Of a stretch of DNA of 64,000 nt, positions 10,592 through 21,569 are shown in pieces; the stretch's first letter is position 1; each line of letters opens with the position of its first letter. Below the pieces are notes generated by a model that did not search any database, was not told the origin of the DNA, and saw nothing but the letters and a program-made list of their open reading frames with translations. The stretch comes from Zygaena filipendulae. Taxonomy: Eukaryota; Arthropoda; Insecta; Lepidoptera; Zygaenidae. Made by a program: the position numbers and the translations under genes. Location of the stretch: the NCBI GenBank assembly GCA_907165275.2, contig CAJRBF020000004.1:434001-498000 (forward strand). The letters run 5' to 3'.

Positions 10592-11835
10592 GTGGCGCCC
10601 TTTAACGTGGTTATTGTCCTTCCAGGTTCGTTCTAGGTATTTATTTTAGTGCTTTAGCAGCTAGCCCAGCGCGAAAAACCTAATTGTGAACGAGGCGGTG
10701 TCGATGCTACCTACACAGCGAACTGGTACGTACTTACCTATTCATTAAAATAAAACCGTTACGCTTACCTACCTATGCTTGTTTTTTTTGCTTTGTATTT
10801 TTATCATTTTTATGCTGAACTTTATACTAACGCTTATTTTGATTGTGCCAATTGTGATTGTAATTGTTGCGTAATATTTTCCTACAACTAGATAAACAAA
10901 TTTTTTTCTTACATCGGTATTACTTATTAACTTTTATTATCATTACAAATACATAGGTATTTTCGCAACAGTTCGCAATCTATATTTCCTTAGTTCCGTT
11001 TTTTTGATTTTTTTATTTTACTGGTCTATTTATTATTATCAATTGAAGTAGGTAGATCTAAACATTTTAAACACCGTACCGTATAGTGTAGTTGTCGAAA
11101 CATTGTAAAAGCAGCTTAGCATACCTACGGTAGTATCTCTAAGTAGTTTGTGCATAGCATACGCTTACCTAATACTAGTGGTGGCTACATGCTTTACTTG
11201 CTTGATTTATTTTTTTTTCCCTGTCAAAAAAAAAAATATTTACTGTACATCTCGCTTATACCTATATATATCAGCTTAACTAATACTAGTGGTGGCTACA
11301 TACTTTGCTCGTTTGATTTTTTTTCTTGTCTAAAAAATATTTACTGTACATTTAAATACCGCTTAATTATTATACTTAGCTTCCTAAATTGAGCTTGTTG
11401 GCTATTTATAACACTACCTACCCTAAATTTTTTTTATCTACCTTTGGCCAATTATAGCACTAATTTTGTATTGTTTTGCTTATTCTTATAATGGAAACTC
11501 ACCTTATTTCGTCTATCCAGCTAAGCAAAAACGAACTAGCGTACTAAGTACTACCCTATTCACAATACTACCGGTCTACTTGTGATGTGAGGAGCATGTA
11601 TCTAAACATGAACCTACACCCTTTGTTTCTCGAGTATAGTTTAGTGCTAACTAGTGTACTCTGGTTGTTAGGAGTCTGAGGTCTGACTAACAGGATCAAA
11701 GACAGTTTGAAAGAGGGAGGTATGAAAGAATGTTCGAGAGGAATGAAAGGATAAGGAGCAAAGATTCACAGGTAGCATAGACGGATTTTACCACTAAGGT
11801 TGCCAGCTAAAATCCTGAATTTTCGGAGGGGGTAC
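10592..11835 (+). other. Internal region of the non-autonomous LTR element
   Basis: No ORF with coding features. After the primer-binding site it is AT-rich. A direct duplication around TAATACTAGTGGTGGCTACA occurs at about 11168 and 11280, each followed by a T-rich stretch. A purine-rich stretch (11690-11790) precedes the right LTR. Confidence 0.7.
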
Positions 11836-12692
11836 TGTAACGTTGCAGACTCATATTCGGACTAGAAAACATATTTTTTATTGCACGCTGCGCATCGTGA
11901 ATCTCTAAAGATTCCCCTCCCGCGCACCCGCGCCGGTTAACGGCGAGTAGCCGACCTGTGGCACTCGACGCCTTGACAGACGGCCGCTGCACGTGCACCG
12001 CGCTACACGCGGGTACGTGTTGCGGCCAATCTTTTCTAACGTGCGTTTAAATGTGCGCCTACCGCACATACTAATTTGTGCTGTCTAATGGTACTGCGCA
12101 TCTACCGCGCGGTACCTACTAAACGTGCTAGTGCTGATGACCCTCTAGGGTGAGTTCTCATTCACATTCACACTACTAAGCTGCTTCTCGCTTAATCTAG
12201 TCTGGCTGGCTGCAATTCCTACTAGAGCACTATCGCTACTACCTTGCGACCGCTGGTTCTCACGGGGTGGAAAGGCAGCCAGCTACGGACTTGCTGATGG
12301 TAACCGAAGCCCTCGCTCCAGGTTCCAGGCACCTACCAGCCCTACTCCTGGACTACCCCCGGCGTACTCCAGGCATCTACCGCTGAGACTCCAGGCACCT
12401 ACCAGCTGAAGTTCCAGGCGCCTACCCCTGGACTACTCCAGGCGTACCCCAGCCGCTGCCTACACCAGCCGCCGCGGCACCAGCGTCGTCACCATCTACG
12501 AGCCACCTTCCACCTACCGCTGAGGCCAGTGTCGCTAATTGTACCTACTTGTACCTATCTACCGGGAACGGACCGGGAAGGCAATAAATAATTAGTCACA
12601 ATCTATTGGACTTATCCTTGCGTTCCCACGCTACCTACCTACCTGCCGCGCTGAGTGACCTAAATAATTAGGAACCACTACCAAGCGTGACA
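11836..12692 (+). repeat. Right LTR of the non-autonomous element
   Basis: 857 bp. Identical by eye to the left LTR up to about 12540, then a divergent, ~40-bp longer end finishing in ACCAAGCGTGACA. Confidence 0.85.
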
Positions 12693-13474
12693 AGGGAAAG
12701 ACAGTTTTTGCAGCGTTTTATCTTAGTGCGGCGTGTTATGGTCATAGTGAATAAGGGCCCTGATCAGGTCAAAAATAAATAATTGTATTGATATTTAAAA
12801 ATTTGTGGGAAACGAGGCTATAGGGAACGTGCAGGAACTATAGGTGGCAGCACTAAATCGACAAAAGAGACACTATGCGGACAGTAGAGGAAACTTATTA
12901 GACCTGTCATCATGCTTTCGGACGGAAGATAATAATTGAAGAGATAGTTTTGTTTTCATAATTATGTAAACAAAACTATCTCCTCAATTAGGTATATTAT
13001 ATTTTTGAATAGGTATGATAAAAGTTATAAAATATGGGTTCCGGTCTATCTATTTCTAGGTATATACTTATAATAAAACTGTAGAGGTCAATTCTGAACA
13101 TTGAATATAATATATTCAAAATTAATATTGGAGGATGAATGGTGATCGATACTGATGCCAAAAAAGCAATCAGTAAAATTTTTGTCTGTCTGTCTGTCTG
13201 CATGTGCACGCATGGGTCAAATACTAGTGAAGGGATTTTAACCAAACTTGGTACGATTGTAGTCCATACTCCTGGACAGGTTATAGGCTATATAATAATT
13301 ATAATATCATTTATTTATTTTTTATTTTTTTTCTTTATTTTTAAGAGGCTTTTGTCTTTAGCAGATGACGACAGCCCCAAAATTACAACATACAATTATT
13401 CAGTCTACCATGCTAATAAACACAAAGTGATCTTAATCTAAATTACATTTTTCTATTTCAGCCCCTCCCCGCTT

Positions 13475-14386
13475 TTAGCTCGCTGGTTCTTTTTCTCTAT
13501 TTTTTAAACCTGCTAGCACCATGCTGTACAGGTTTTTAGCTTCATCTGACAAGGGAGAGGCTAAAATACTGTTACATGCTCCGATATCCAGTAATCGATA
13601 TCGATGAGAGCTGAAAAATTGTCTTCTTTCGACTTCGTTTCGAACACACTCCATCATAATATGGTAACTGTCTTCAACTCTGTTACATTGAGCGCAGTTG
13701 GGAGATTGAACTTTGCCCATCAAATAAGCAAAACTGTTTAATGGAATGTGTCCGGAACGTATTCGCAGGGCCAGAACCACAGCTGCCCTGTCCATATCGG
13801 CGCCTTCGAACCAAAGTCCGTGTGATATATTGGGTTGTATTGTCTTGTACCATATACCTTTGCTACATGACCTTTCGTCAAAATATTCCTTCCAATTTTT
13901 AAGACATAGCTCTTTGACGGCTGGTAGTTGTTCACTATAAAATGGTAGGCAATTTAAAAGCTCGCCATCAGTAGCTGCTTCCTTTGCGAGACGATCTGCC
14001 TCTTCATTTCCGTTGATGCCGATATGAGACGGGATCCACTGTAGTCTAATATTTATTTTACATTGTTGCAACTGAAAAAGGGTCTTTAATATTGTATAAG
14101 CAACTGGAACGCCACGTCTGCCTGATGTGCACCTTATCAAGTGTTGGAGAGCGCTTTTAGAGTCTGTCAATATGACAAATTTATTACCATTTACGGACCT
14201 TATATACGAAAGTGCTTCTGATATAGCAAATAGTTCAGCGGACATTATCGACACTTTGGCCTTGATCTTTAGCTTTATACCTATATTGGACTGTGGATCA
14301 AAAAACGCGACTCCAATTTTTTTCATTTTTGGATGCATCGGTAAAAATTTTGTAATACTGTAAGTACTCGTAGTTAAGGAATTCAA
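13475..14386 (-). pseudogene. LINE ORF2 C-terminus: RNase H and zinc region
   Basis: RNase H motifs are visible in order: IFTDASK (first Asp, in the neighbouring frame near 14325), MSAELFAISEALSY (Glu), VILTDSKSALQHL (Asp) and NEEADRLAKEAA (last Asp). The C-terminal part has the Cys/His cluster of I-type LINEs (CAQCNRVEDSYHIMMEC). RNase H would remove the RNA template after reverse transcription. A one-base shift in the A/T run near 14310-14330 separates it from the RT frame, and the ATG at 14386 is not the true start. The stop is at 13475; the 3' tail follows. Confidence 0.85.
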
Positions 14387-15174
14387 TGCATTTTGTTTTT
14401 AAGCTATAAGTGTTATAACTGCGTTTATTACTATCAATTTTGCTAATTTTATAATTTATGATGTTACCTAAATCTATATTGCTGACCCAAGTGTCTAAAC
14501 TAAATATTTCAAGGTTTTTTGTTGAATACGAGTGAACGGTTTTAAGGTTTTCGTATATTTCTACTAATAATGGTTTTTTTCTGTTTCTCCAATAAGATTT
14601 TCTGCATTGATCTCTTAACTCCTCGATTAATTTAGATGTTGTGTTTTCGGTCAACGACTGACACTTAAACCAGAATTTGCCAGCCAGATACTGCCTGCGT
14701 ACATATAAAGGAGCCAAATACAATTCGTTTTCCATCACATGGATTGGGGTACTCTTCAAAAATCCTCCAATTAATCTCATGCCTACATTTTGAATACGCT
14801 CCAGTTTTAATAGGTTAGTTTTACAGCTATTGTCATAAAGAAAGCATGCGTAGTCGAGTCTACTTCGTATTATTGAAATATACAGACGTCTCAGATGTCT
14901 AGGATGAACCCCCCATCCTGGGCCAACTAAAGCCTTGAAGACATTCATAAACCTCAGTGTCTTTTCTGCCATCTCATTTATATGTTTTGACCATCGGAGT
15001 GATTTGTCTAACCATAAGCCTAGGTACTTCACATTATTTACTATTTGTAATGGGCATCGATTGATACATAGTTCAGTTGACTCTCTTTTATATCCCCTTC
15101 TAAAAATACACACCTTGCTTTTTGATGGTGAAATTTCTAAACCAATGTGAGAGAGTGATGTAGATAATACGTCC
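14298..15174 (-). pseudogene. LINE ORF2 middle part: RT thumb/connection, 3' of Y1
   Basis: This continues the RT after the Y1 insertion with LDVLSTSLSHIGLEISPSKS, NNVKYLGLWLDKSLRWSKHI and RRLYISIIRSRLDYACFLYD, typical of the region behind the YADD palm. The first few codons of the open frame (MGRHT) belong to Y1, so I begin at the TSD AAGG (15175-15178). It runs into the RNase H frame with a frameshift at its end. It has no function on its own. Confidence 0.85.
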
Positions 15175-15178
15175 AAGG

Positions 15179-17860
15179 TGTGACGACCCATAAGGTCCTA
15201 CAAAATTTTTTTGGTTATAATTAAAATCTTAAATAATTATTAAAGTATAGAAGATAATAAAATACACCTATAAAATTACATTTAAAACATATTAGAGGAC
15301 ATTGCGGTACAAATTACATCAAAAACAAATTTTAGTACGTTTATCAATAATAACTCGGAAACTGAATAAGTTAGGACAAAATATTATATGAAGGAAAGTG
15401 CTTGTATTAGGGAATACCAAATGTATATTGAATTTCAAGAGTATAGAAGCAAGTTAGAAAACGCGAATCCCCCCATGCAGGCGTCTCGGAATACAGGGCC
15501 GAACGCACCGCCAGTATCCACGGGCCGTATATCTACGGGGAATACGGAGGTGAAAAAATGTCCTGACGACAAAAGTTTGTTGGGGAAGTAAATTGATAAT
15601 AGTGTAATAATAAACGAATGCGATGGGGAGGGAACCTCTAAGGGACAATAAATATAATATTATTGCACATTTATCAAACATAAAATTTATTTTCTCATAC
15701 AAATTTTTTAATAAATAATATTCATGCAAAGTACGTCGTGGTCGAGCGGTCTGCGCGCAGAACGATTTATCGGTTTGTGCAAGGATTCGTACACGCGACC
15801 TGGAAGTTTCGTCATTACTCATTGTGTCCTGATTGCGTTGTGCAGAGGCGAGCATGCGCGATTGTGATACTTGGTGGTCGCATGAAAGCGTATGTGGGCC
15901 GATGTGCTTCGTGAACGAGATGCTTTGAGTAGAATATTTGTATTGATTTTTATCATTACAAAAGACGGTTCGTTACGAATAGTCTTGTTGAGCGAGCGAT
16001 AGCGCAGAGTGGTTTAATGTTTTTGTGCGAAGGTCTGTCAGTGCACTTGACGTCCGTTAGGATATCTCGAGCGTAGACCTAAAAACATTAGTCACGAGGA
16101 AGGATCTTCAAATCACAGTACCATATAGGCTCGAAGCAAACGGAACTCTAATCTTGAACGGTTGGACATTGCACGTCGCGAGCGTATGATGGCGTAGATG
16201 GGTAAAAATCCGCGCCTTGAGTCATCTGCGCCGTGACGAGTTTCGTTGTGCGCCTTGTATCTTACCTTGAATAACAACGCCTTCCGTGTTATTCAATCTA
16301 CATATCACCGATGCGGCTGACTGGAGATGCCGGCCCTCTCCTACACCAGGGAAGGGTTGTTCGCTCTTCTTTCTGTTTTACCTTTCTTTTTATTATAAAC
16401 ATTACTGATGGGCCAATGCGCTCTGTGGCTCGATTGCTGGCTGCGGAGACAGACTGGAGCTACTGTGACTCGCAACCACATGTATGCTTACGTAGGTCCC
16501 TGCGCTTTGCGATCGAGACCGTTGTGCAGAGGCTGGGGGATCGGCTGTTGGCGACCTCGTCGCTGACGCTAGATTCTCGGCAACCTGTGTTTTTCAACAC
16601 GATGTGCTTGCCAATGTTCTGATGTGGCAGAACGAGTTGGATGCCCGAGTGGGTTCACAGGGGAGAGAGAGCCATTCAACTCTACAGCTACGGCTAGGCT
16701 ACGGCCTCACTGCTTGCAGTATGACAGAGAGTTCATCAGCTGAAGTTCCAGGTTCCAGGGAGAGATTGGTCTCCGACAACACACACATACAATTTTGGAT
16801 CACTGTGCTGGGGTTTGGTTTGTGGTGGTCCCACCCAACCCTGGTCTTCGGGCTGGCACATATTCAAGGGCTCACCATGGCTCCAACGCGGCGGTAGTCT
16901 TCGGACTGGGGACGTACAGTCTCCTCACTGGATTCCTGAAGCGGACGCTGGTGAATGATCTTAGATGTAACCATCTAGAATGATCCTCTACCTTGTGAAA
17001 CAGGTTGGGGGAGGTGACGAAGGCATTGTGCTGGATGGTCATCACCGTGGAATAGCGCAGGAGGGGCTATACCACCTTCCGGCGAATACTTATGTATTAA
17101 CTGGAAGCCTTACCTTCGGTTTGACGTCGGGATTGGTTGCAGTGCCAACAATCATTTCACGTAGTACTTGAGGTTCCTGTGGCCAATGCTTGCGTCATGC
17201 TGAGGGGACAAAACCTGGTCGACCTTGGAATAGAATCGTCTGGGTGGTTTATTATATATATTTATGCGTCCTGGCAATGTCTGAGCCATCTGAGCCAGGA
17301 ATGGTAGCTTTTGACGAGATGTTGACCGGGGTTAAACCGACACACACAAACTAAAACAGATTGTAGGGATAGACAAACATAAGGGTCAAGATTATTCAAA
17401 CTTAGCCTACAAGCCAATAGATTAGACCGGAAAACAAACTAATAAAATAGAACATCGATATAATGTTAGGGAGGCAGGTCGTCACAAACAAACTAACAAA
17501 ACTAGATCATCCACATAAATAGATTAAAAATAGATCATCCACCTAAAGTTAGGAAAGAGGTCGCACGAAAGCGATAAAAATAGGGATTCGTCCGTGTACT
17601 AATCTAAAACCGTCCGTGTATTCGCTAAGCATAAATTAGAGATCGTTCATGTATTAACTTTAGAATCTTAGCTATAAACTTAACCAAGCAAAAACTATGA
17701 TGCAAATACTAAGACGATAGTTCAATCTCAACCTAAAAGGATCATAGGTTACTGCACACAACGAAGTTAGAGTCCTAACCACTAGACAATCAGGCCAAAT
17801 TAGAGATCATCGTAGTAAGAAGTAGATCGGAGAAAGTCGCGCGAGGGGGGGTAAGTTACA
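15179..17860 (-). mobile_element. TG..CA long unit, subfamily Y, copy Y1 (inside the I-type LINE)
   Basis: 2682 bp, TGTGACGACCCATAAGG ... GGGTAAGTTACA on the plus strand, with TSD AAGG at 15175-15178 and 17861-17864. It splits the LINE RT cleanly. No ORF is shared between Y and Z subfamilies; the ORFs at 15388-15591 and 16311-17171 recur in Y2 only because the DNA is repeated. On the minus strand it carries a tRNA-Glu-like stretch (17721-17797) close to its TGTAACTTACC end, and it contains the conserved hairpin at 16267-16296. I read it as a solo-LTR-like unit; no autonomous partner is visible. Confidence 0.8.
17721..17797 (-). promoter_or_regulatory. tRNA-Glu-like region with A/B-box-like motifs in Y1
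   Basis: On the minus strand it reads ATTGTCTAGTGGTTAGGA, matching from memory the D-arm/A-box of arthropod tRNA-Glu, and about 40 nt further AGGTTGAGATTGAAC, a degenerate B box. The spacing suits an internal RNA polymerase III promoter. No complete cloverleaf can be drawn, so it is not a tRNA gene. Counterparts lie in Y2, Y3 and, more diverged, Z2. Confidence 0.5.
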
Positions 17861-17864
17861 AAGG

Positions 17865-19563
17865 CTAGTTGCAGAGATCTAGTACGGCTTTGAATCTCAC
17901 CAGTCGCATATAAAACGAAGTCATCCGCGTATTGTGATACATAAACATTATTTATCTTTTTACAAATATGTGATGTTATCACGTTAAATAATAATGGAGA
18001 CAACGGATCCCCTTGCGCTAGGCCCCGGTTAGTATATCTAGATATTATATAGGTATCACTGGAAATTTTTAGATGTCTTTCACTTAGAAAACTCCATAGG
18101 TATTTGCATGTTCGACTTCCTACCATTAACTTATCCATAGCTGAAAGCAAAACTGACACATCTACGTTGTTATATGCATTATCGATATCTACAAAACAAC
18201 CTATTGTTGGATTGTTGTTAGAAAGTCCTATCTGTATTCTGGAGACCAAGCTTGATAAACCATCTAATGTTGACCTGCATTTTCTAAAGCCTACCATGTT
18301 TTCCGAGAACAAATTATTTTTTTCGAAATGCCATTCTAATCTATTCTTAATCATATTGTGAAAAATTTTACAGAGGCAGGAAATCATGGAAATTGGTCGT
18401 AGAGATGATATGGACCCCGGGTCCTTGCCCGGTTTAGGTATAGGTACAACTATTATTTCGCGCCATTGGACTGGAACGAAGTTATTTACAAAGAACGAAT
18501 TAAGAAGCTTTAATAATATATTTTTGCCATTATCCGGAATATATTTTATCATAGTGTAAGAGATACTGTCACATCCTGGAGAAGTGTCCTTTGCCTTTAT
18601 GCATTTTTTTAATTCTTGTAAAGAAAATTCTGTATTTAACTTGTGATTGAGTGAGTTAAACTCAGGGCAGGAAGGGGTAGCATAATCAGGTGTTAGATTT
18701 ATTAGAAGATGTTCCGCACTTTCTTTATTGACATAATGATGCGGTGCTCTGCAGCCTTTAAACCATTTCATTTTATGCCAAACCTCGCTTGAAGAGGAAG
18801 CCCGATCCAGAGAAGAGCAAAATTTTTGCCAGCTGTCTCTTTTTGCTTTGCGTATTAATCTCTGCGAGGACGCAGTTTTTTCTTGCAGTTTGATTAAATT
18901 TTGCGGAGTTGGGTTTCGGCGAAATTGTGATAGTGCCCTGCGACGTTCTGCCACCGATTTAGATAAATCTTGATTCCAATAGGGCTTGGGTAAAAACCTA
19001 TTAGTCGGATCAGAACTAACTTTTGTATAGGGTATATGAAGATCAGCTGCAAGATTCAAATAATCGGTAAAAACATCATAAGATTTTTGGAGGTGTATTT
19101 CAAACCGAAATGATGTAAACAGTGCCTCCAAGCACCCCGTATAAGATTCCCAGTCAGCTTTTTTATAATTTCTTCTCGGTGTTTTAGGGCAACTAGCTAT
19201 AGTTGTTGATATTTTAATGATAAAATGGTCACTCCCCAGTGATTCGTTTAAAACACACCATTCAAACTTCGCCGCTATGTCAGTAGATGCCAGGCTTATA
19301 TCAGGGGTCGATTTTTGAACTTGACTACCGTGCAAAACAATTCTGGTTGGGAGACCGTTATTTAAAGTTATCAGGTTGCTTTCCAGACAGGCATCAAAAA
19401 TTTGTGTACCCCTGGTATCGATTTTGTTTGACCAATTAGTATGATGTCCATTGAAATCACCAAGAATTAGCGTTTTTTTAGTATTTGAACCAAAAATTTG
19501 ATCCCAAACTTGTTGAGAGGTCGTCGCAGAAGGGGGACAATAGACGCCAATAACGTATTCTAT
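17865..19563 (-). pseudogene. LINE ORF2 part: endonuclease C-terminus and RT palm
   Basis: It begins behind gypsy B with IEYVIGVYCPP and shows LILGDFNGHHTNW (endonuclease Asp/Asn motif) and SLGSDHFII (endonuclease His). RT motifs follow: LRPISMISCLCKIF, GCFVDIDNAYNNV, GLAQGDPLSPLLFNV and SQYADDFVLYA (YADD catalytic pair). This protein nicks DNA and primes reverse transcription at the target. About 17 N-terminal codons of the open frame come from the gypsy LTR and the last ~20 from Y1, so I trimmed both. The reading frame itself is intact here. Confidence 0.88.
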
Positions 19564-19966
19564 TGTCGCGGTCGAGCCCAAATCGATAGCGCGCAATGTA
19601 TGCAAAACGCGCAATGTAAAGCAAACACATTGGAGTAGCGAATTCGATAGAAGTTCTATTCTAGAAACGTTCGGCCGAGTGGCTAGTAAAATACATCGGA
19701 CTCGAACATTCTAGAGCCCCGTTCGGTTGGATATATAAACGGCGCAACCGAACCGGACGGGCAGTTCAGTTTGAGCTTTCGAAGCGATAACTACGAGTGA
19801 ATCTTGAGCGATACCTGCGACTACCTGCGACCTTGGCGAGACTATTGGACTTCGAGATCAGTCGTTTAGTGTTTCAGTGTTGCGATACCTAGACCTAGGA
19901 ACCCTAGACCTAGTGTTTTTGTAAAGTTAGTGTTAATCTCCGAATAAAGAACCCTAGCACGTAACA
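19564..19966 (+). repeat. 5' LTR of gypsy B
   Basis: 403 bp, TGTCGCGGTCGAG ... GCACGTAACA. U3 carries heat-shock-element-like pentamers and a TATA box; an AATAAA signal lies near the end. Confidence 0.95.
19703..19738 (+). promoter_or_regulatory. Heat-shock-element-like array plus TATA box in the gypsy B LTR
   Basis: CGAAC-ATTCT-AGAGC (19703-19717) is three contiguous alternating nGAAn/nTTCn pentamers with one mismatch, the layout bound by heat-shock factor. Fourteen bases on is TATATAAA (19732). A further ATTCT-AGAAA pair lies at about 19660. A TCAGT initiator-like site follows near 19768. The same array is at 25257-25292 in the 3' LTR. Stress induction is inferred from the motif only. Confidence 0.55.
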
Positions 19967-19993
19967 ATTTGGTGTCGGAAGTGAAATTTGGAG

Positions 19994-21520
19994 ATGCCAC
20001 TAACTCCGAGAGAAGACATCGCCGAGGAAGGTGTCAGGACGAGGGCACAACGTGCTGCGGGGACTACGCCTGCAGCCCGCCAGGCCACGCCCACTGGCCA
20101 TCGGGCTCCACCCACTGGCCCCGCCCACCAGGCCCCGCCCATTACCGAGGCCACGCCCATCGGCCCGACCACGCCCACTGGCCACGCCCACTCGGTCTCG
20201 CCTACCACTGAGGCCCCGCCCACTGGGCCACAGGCCACGCCCCTTGGCCCCGCCCACTTGGCACCGCCTACCACTGGCCCCGCCCACCAGACCACGCCCA
20301 CCGTCGAAGCCCCGCCCACTAGCTCCGCCCACCTGGCCACGCCTACTGACCACGTCCGGGCTACGACTACGGGACGAGCAGCGGACGCAGCCGCCCTAGA
20401 TATATGTAGTTTGGTCAAGATGATGGAAAACATGAATAAGGGTATGCACCAAAAATTTAATGCTATACGTGAAGAACAACAACAAAATCTGCACGTCTTA
20501 CGTGAAAATCAACAGCAAAATCTGCACGTCATGCTTAAAGATCAAAAGGAGCGCGCCGAACTACATCTTCAAACAGTTTTAGCGGCCGTTGATAAGGTCA
20601 GCAATGTAGTGAAGCAACTCCGTGAAGACGTCGATTCAATAGAAGGGCGCGTCTCAGTGTTGGAAGCCGGACTGAAAAATGTAGTAGAGGAGCGGGTCAC
20701 GGGATTGGAGACTGGCTTCTCTGGATTACAAAAAGAAGTGTTGCATCTTAAAACGATGGGAATCACATCAAGTGGGGCTGTCGGCGTAGTCCAGGCACCC
20801 AGAGTGAAAGTGCCACCTTACGATGGAGCTACGTCCTGGCCCGCATACCGGCAGCAGTTCCAGACCGTCGCTACCGCAAATGGGTGGACGGACGAGCAGA
20901 GCCTAACGGCTCTCACCGTGGCGCTCAGGGGCTCGGCTTTGTCTGTGTTGGAGGCACTGCCTAGCTCAGGAAGTGGATTCAAGGAGCTGATGGAGGCCCT
21001 CGAATCCAGATATGGGGAGCGCCACCTTGAACACGTGTTCCGGGCCCAGTTACGCGATCGAGTCCAGCGTCCAGGAGAAGGACTACAGCAGTGGGCACTG
21101 GAGATCGAGAAGCTTGTCCGCAAGGCTCATCCGACAGCTGACACGAAGACGTTGGACACGAACATTCTGCAAGCCTTCGTGGATGGCATCCGGGACATGG
21201 AGATAAGGGCTGCAGTGGGGCTTCGTCATCACACCTCTTTAAAGGATGCCCTGGCACACGCCTTGGAAGTTGAGGCAGTACGGCGAGAGGTGCGTGCGCA
21301 TAAGCTGCGGGAGATCACCGAGGAAGTTAAGGTGGTTAAGGCCCCCCTAAAGAAGAATGGATCCCTGTGCTATAAATGCGGCGAACGAGGCCATCTGCAG
21401 TTCTCCTGCCCGAAGAAAGATGAAGTGACAGATAAAATCATCAAGCTACAGAAACAACTTGATGAGCTAACAAGGAGGCAGGAGACTTCGTCCCCTGTCG
21501 GGAATCAGGGAAACGAGTAA
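19994..21520 (+). CDS. gag: Gag polyprotein of gypsy B
   Basis: I start at the first ATG (19994, MPLTPREDIAEEG); an upstream TTG is not needed. 508 aa. Residues ~25-125 are an unusual Pro/Thr/Ala/His-rich low-complexity region encoded by imperfect GCCACGCCCACTGG-type repeats. Residues ~135-240 are Gln/Leu/Glu-rich and coiled-coil-like (NQQQNLHVML, DSIEGRVSVLEAGL). A capsid-type domain follows (~250-440; YDGATSWPAYRQQFQ), then one CCHC zinc knuckle CYKCGERGHLQFSC near residue 465. It assembles particles and binds element RNA. The repeats give long spurious frames in other phases. Confidence 0.92.
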   Translation: MPLTPREDIAEEGVRTRAQRAAGTTPAARQATPTGHRAPPTGPAHQAPPITEATPIGPTTPTGHAHSVSPTTEAPPTGPQATPLGPAHLAPPTTGPAHQTTPTVEAPPTSSAHLATPTDHVRATTTGRAADAAALDICSLVKMMENMNKGMHQKFNAIREEQQQNLHVLRENQQQNLHVMLKDQKERAELHLQTVLAAVDKVSNVVKQLREDVDSIEGRVSVLEAGLKNVVEERVTGLETGFSGLQKEVLHLKTMGITSSGAVGVVQAPRVKVPPYDGATSWPAYRQQFQTVATANGWTDEQSLTALTVALRGSALSVLEALPSSGSGFKELMEALESRYGERHLEHVFRAQLRDRVQRPGEGLQQWALEIEKLVRKAHPTADTKTLDTNILQAFVDGIRDMEIRAAVGLRHHTSLKDALAHALEVEAVRREVRAHKLREITEEVKVVKAPLKKNGSLCYKCGERGHLQFSCPKKDEVTDKIIKLQKQLDELTRRQETSSPVGNQGNE

Positions 21521-21569
21521 CAGCCAGAACTAAGGGGCGGGTACTGGCTGGTGTGAAGAAGCCCCAGCA

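Larger units (their letters stand above)
9776..12692 (+). mobile_element. Non-autonomous LTR retrotransposon (no coding capacity)
   Basis: Long LTRs at 9776-10591 and 11836-12692 flank 1.24 kb without ORFs. The TSD AGGG is at 9772-9775 and 12693-12696. GTGGCGCCC directly after the left LTR looks like a primer-binding site (TGGCGCC type) and CGGAGGGGGTAC before the right LTR like a polypurine tract. It therefore has the cis signals but no proteins and would depend on a relative. The LTRs are identical by eye for ~705 bp, then differ strongly in their last ~110-150 bp, which is not expected from one integration event. Confidence 0.8.

Noticed and set aside
15388..17171. Several 60-140-codon frames in Y1 that recur in Y2 and Y3
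   Set aside because: They recur in all frames and both orientations with the repeat; no domain, no codon bias, and Y3 lacks half of them.
17721..17797. A genuine tRNA-Glu gene
   Set aside because: Only the D-arm/A-box part matches well; acceptor and anticodon arms do not pair and the copies sit inside mobile units.
20000..20433. Gly/Arg- or Pro/Arg-rich frames in other phases over the start of gypsy B gag
   Set aside because: Shadows produced by the GC-rich minisatellite that encodes the Pro/Thr region of Gag.
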